From an uncultured Clostridia bacterium (GTDB lineage Bacteria > Bacillota > Clostridia > Christensenellales > UBA1242), in NCBI GenBank assembly GCA_947384015.1, contig CANDFN010000050.1, forward strand, positions 1 to 7,554: DNA of 7,554 nt, read 5' to 3'. This document shows, piece by piece, positions 6,134 through 7,554 of the stretch. The position numbers and the translations under genes are program-made. Every line of letters starts with the position of its first letter. Positions within the stretch are counted from its first letter, which is position 1. The notes under the pieces were generated by a model, which saw only the letters and a program-made list of their open reading frames with translations, did no database searches and was not told the DNA's origin.

Positions 6134-6841
6134 ATGAAGTTAGAAAAATATGGCAAAGAAAACGAGTATAGTTATACTTTAGGGGCGTTCCCAACCTTTG
6201 AACTTATTAAAAACAAACCAGAAAAAGTTGAAGCTGTGTTAATTCATTCTAAGGCTACGCACACAGCAGATTTAGATAAATTGTTAAAACTTTGTAAAGA
6301 TAATAAAATTAAAATAGAGCAGGACGACAGAACCATAAACAAATTAAGCCCAAAAGAAAACTGCTTTGTAATGGGGGTGTTTAAAAAATATCGCACTAAA
6401 CATACCGCTAACAAACAAGTGGTTTTACATAATCCAAGCGATATGGGTAACCTTGGAACAATAATGCGCACAATGGTTGGTTTTGGTTATACTGATTTGG
6501 TTATAATAAAACCTGCGGTAGACTACTTTAACCCTAAAGTTGTGCGTGCCAGTATGGGTGCGGTGTTTTCTCTTAATGTAGTAGAATGTGAAGATATAGA
6601 AAGTTATTTAAAAAGTAATTCTTATCAAAAGTATTTCTTTATGCTTAATGGTAAAAATAAATTAGGTGGTTTTATACCGCCTAAACAGAATTACGCACTT
6701 GTGTTTGGAAATGAAGCACACGGTTTACCTAACAACTTATTAACGGTGGGAGAAAGTGTGGTTATACAGCATAGCAACAAAATAGATAGTTTAAACCTAC
6801 CAATAAGTGTTGGTATGGCGTTATATGAGTTTAATAGATAG
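6134..6841 (+). CDS. SpoU/TrmH-family RNA 2'-O-methyltransferase
   Basis: This 235-residue SPOUT methyltransferase would transfer a methyl group from S-adenosylmethionine to a ribose 2'-OH of rRNA or tRNA. The N-terminal 85 or so residues resemble the L30e-like substrate-binding domain common in this family. The catalytic knot domain shows motif 1 NPSDMGNLGTIMRTMVGFG at 100-118 with catalytic Arg112, motif 2 VFGNEAHGLP at 190-199, and motif 3 DSLNLPISVGMALYEF at 218-233. Motif 1 usually has Asn where Asp103 stands here. The exact target (for example a 23S rRNA guanosine as in RlmB-type enzymes, or tRNA) cannot be read from the sequence. The gene has its own promoter and terminator and converges on the collagen-like gene. 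The ribosome binding site (GGTG at 6126-6129) is modest. Confidence 0.92.
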   Translation: MKLEKYGKENEYSYTLGAFPTFELIKNKPEKVEAVLIHSKATHTADLDKLLKLCKDNKIKIEQDDRTINKLSPKENCFVMGVFKKYRTKHTANKQVVLHNPSDMGNLGTIMRTMVGFGYTDLVIIKPAVDYFNPKVVRASMGAVFSLNVVECEDIESYLKSNSYQKYFFMLNGKNKLGGFIPPKQNYALVFGNEAHGLPNNLLTVGESVVIQHSNKIDSLNLPISVGMALYEFNR

Positions 6842-6842
6842 A

Positions 6843-6872
6843 AAAAAATCCGTTTGTGTAAACGGATTTTTT
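6843..6872. terminator. Bidirectional intrinsic terminator between convergent genes
   Basis: A 13-bp stem (6843-6855 with 6860-6872) with a GTGT loop has an A-tract on its left and a T-tract on its right, so it reads as hairpin plus U-run on both strands. It lies 1 nt after the methyltransferase stop and 19 nt beyond the collagen-like stop on the other strand, and probably serves both genes. Confidence 0.9.
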
Positions 6873-6891
6873 ATGGGTTTAGTTAACCTCT

Positions 6892-7554
6892 TTATGCAAT
6901 TTGAACAATGGTTAGGTAGCCATTAATTCCATCATCATCTAAGAAACTTACATTGTTAGAACTTAAAATTTGGATGTTTAATGTGCTATTTGCAGTTGTG
7001 GCATTAATTAAAGCACTTGCATTAATCATAGTGTTATTCTCTAAACCACGTGCTGTGCCAGCGACTTCGGTTCCGTTTAAATATAAAGCCATTGCAGCAC
7101 TTGCTGTTGCACCACTTGCAGCATAAACTCCGTAATCAACTTTATATGTCCCAATATTTTGTAAAGTTACAACTCCGGTAGAGGTATCTATAGTCATATC
7201 TGATATTTGTTGAGTGTTATTAAGCGGGAAGGTTGAGTTGTTTACATTTTGTTCTTCTGTGCTATAAAAACTGCCAAAACTTTGTGCTGTAGTTGCTCCA
7301 GCAGGTCCGGTAGGTCCAGTTGGGCCAACTTCTCCTGTTAATCCTTGAATTCCTTGTGGGCCGGTTGGTCCAGTAGGTCCGATTTCGCCAATAGTTCCAG
7401 TAGCGCCGGCAGGTCCAGTAGGTCCAGTTGGACCAGTAGGGCCAGTTGCACCAGTAGCGCCGGTGGCACCAGTAGCACCAGTGGCCCCAGTAGCACCAGT
7501 AGCGCCGGCAGGTCCTTGTGGACCAGTAGGGCCGGTAGCACCAGTAGCACCAGT
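6892..7554 (-). CDS. Collagen-like protein with BclA-type C-terminal domain, 5'-partial
   Basis: The minus-strand frame runs unbroken from the right window edge to TAA at 6894-6892, giving 220 visible residues; the N-terminus and promoter lie outside the window. It opens with 29 uninterrupted Gly-X-Y triplets (7551-7291), mainly G-A-T and G-P-T, and then has about 132 non-collagen residues. That tail has features of the trimeric C1q/TNF-like domain of exosporium BclA proteins: GTYKVDYGVYAASG, ALYLNGTEVAGT, STLNIQILSSNN and the terminal GYLTIVQIA. Proteins of this design trimerise into surface filaments, in Bacillus and Clostridioides on the spore surface, with the Thr residues often glycosylated. 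Spore location is inferred from those relatives; a vegetative surface or phage-tail collagen protein remains possible. The ATG at 7197 is internal, not the true start. Confidence 0.9.
   Translation of the reverse strand, partial: TGATGATGPTGPQGPAGATGATGATGATGATGATGATGPTGPTGPTGPAGATGTIGEIGPTGPTGPQGIQGLTGEVGPTGPTGPAGATTAQSFGSFYSTEEQNVNNSTFPLNNTQQISDMTIDTSTGVVTLQNIGTYKVDYGVYAASGATASAAMALYLNGTEVAGTARGLENNTMINASALINATTANSTLNIQILSSNNVSFLDDDGINGYLTIVQIA
7291..7551 (-). repeat. Collagen-coding Gly-X-Y repeat array
   Basis: 29 consecutive Gly-X-Y codon triplets with 9-nt periodicity. A run of seven G-A-T triplets (about 7438-7500) is the most regular part. Gly codons vary (GGT, GGC, GGA, GGG), so the DNA is a degenerate rather than exact tandem repeat. 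It does contain a perfect 20-bp direct repeat at 7397-7416 and 7496-7515, 99 bp apart and in frame. Confidence 0.9.

Noticed and set aside
5860..6156. Minus-strand open frame over the amidase end and terminator
   Set aside because: It runs across a strong terminator hairpin and the methyltransferase promoter and resembles no protein family.
6244..6471. Minus-strand open frame inside the methyltransferase gene
   Set aside because: Antisense to a conserved domain, with no start signals of its own.
7338..7550. Minus-strand Leu/Val-rich open frame of about 70 codons
   Set aside because: It is the shifted reading of the collagen repeat; the Gly-X-Y frame continues without a stop into the BclA-like domain and is clearly the real one.
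7380..7554. Repetitive block that could resemble a CRISPR array or minisatellite
   Set aside because: Period is 9 nt, codon-aligned, and encodes continuous Gly-X-Y; there are no spacers.

Overview
The window is clearly AT-rich, with standard-code genes, strong AAGGAG-type ribosome binding sites and short intergenic gaps. A Veg-family protein, an [FeFe] hydrogenase and a BclA-like collagen protein together suggest an anaerobic, probably spore-forming Firmicute of the Clostridia. An uncultured gut lineage fits, but the species cannot be named from the sequence.

Layout, left to right. (1) 1-956, + strand: the 3' part of an unrecognised protein open to the window edge, then a small veg gene. (2) 1000-4226, + strand: a promoter, then a tight three-gene run of hisS (divergent histidyl-tRNA synthetase), a compact two-cluster [FeFe] hydrogenase and an HD-domain hydrolase, with gaps of 9 nt and 1 nt. 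(3) 4277-4904: an orphan gene with a perfect-consensus sigma-A promoter, almost no 5' leader and its own terminator. (4) 4953-6058: a signal-less N-acetylmuramoyl-L-alanine amidase with two C-terminal peptidoglycan-binding repeats and its own terminator. (5) 6082-6872: a SpoU/TrmH-family RNA 2'-O-methyltransferase with its own extended -10 promoter. (6) 6892-7554, - strand: the 3' part of a collagen-like protein with a C-terminal BclA/C1q-like domain, open to the right edge. It converges on the methyltransferase gene, and the two share a bidirectional terminator.

Most of the window is housekeeping: translation (hisS, rRNA/tRNA methylation), fermentative electron disposal (hydrogenase) and cell-wall or spore-surface functions (amidase, collagen-like protein). 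No defence system, CRISPR array, insertion sequence or RNA gene was found. The points most worth checking are residue-level: the amidase appears to lack its third zinc-ligand histidine, and the HisRS appears to lack the motif 3 arginine. Also notable are a 9-bp dyad overlapping the hisS -10 box, a nearly leaderless transcript for the orphan gene, and a 20-bp direct repeat in the collagen region that could mediate in-frame length change.
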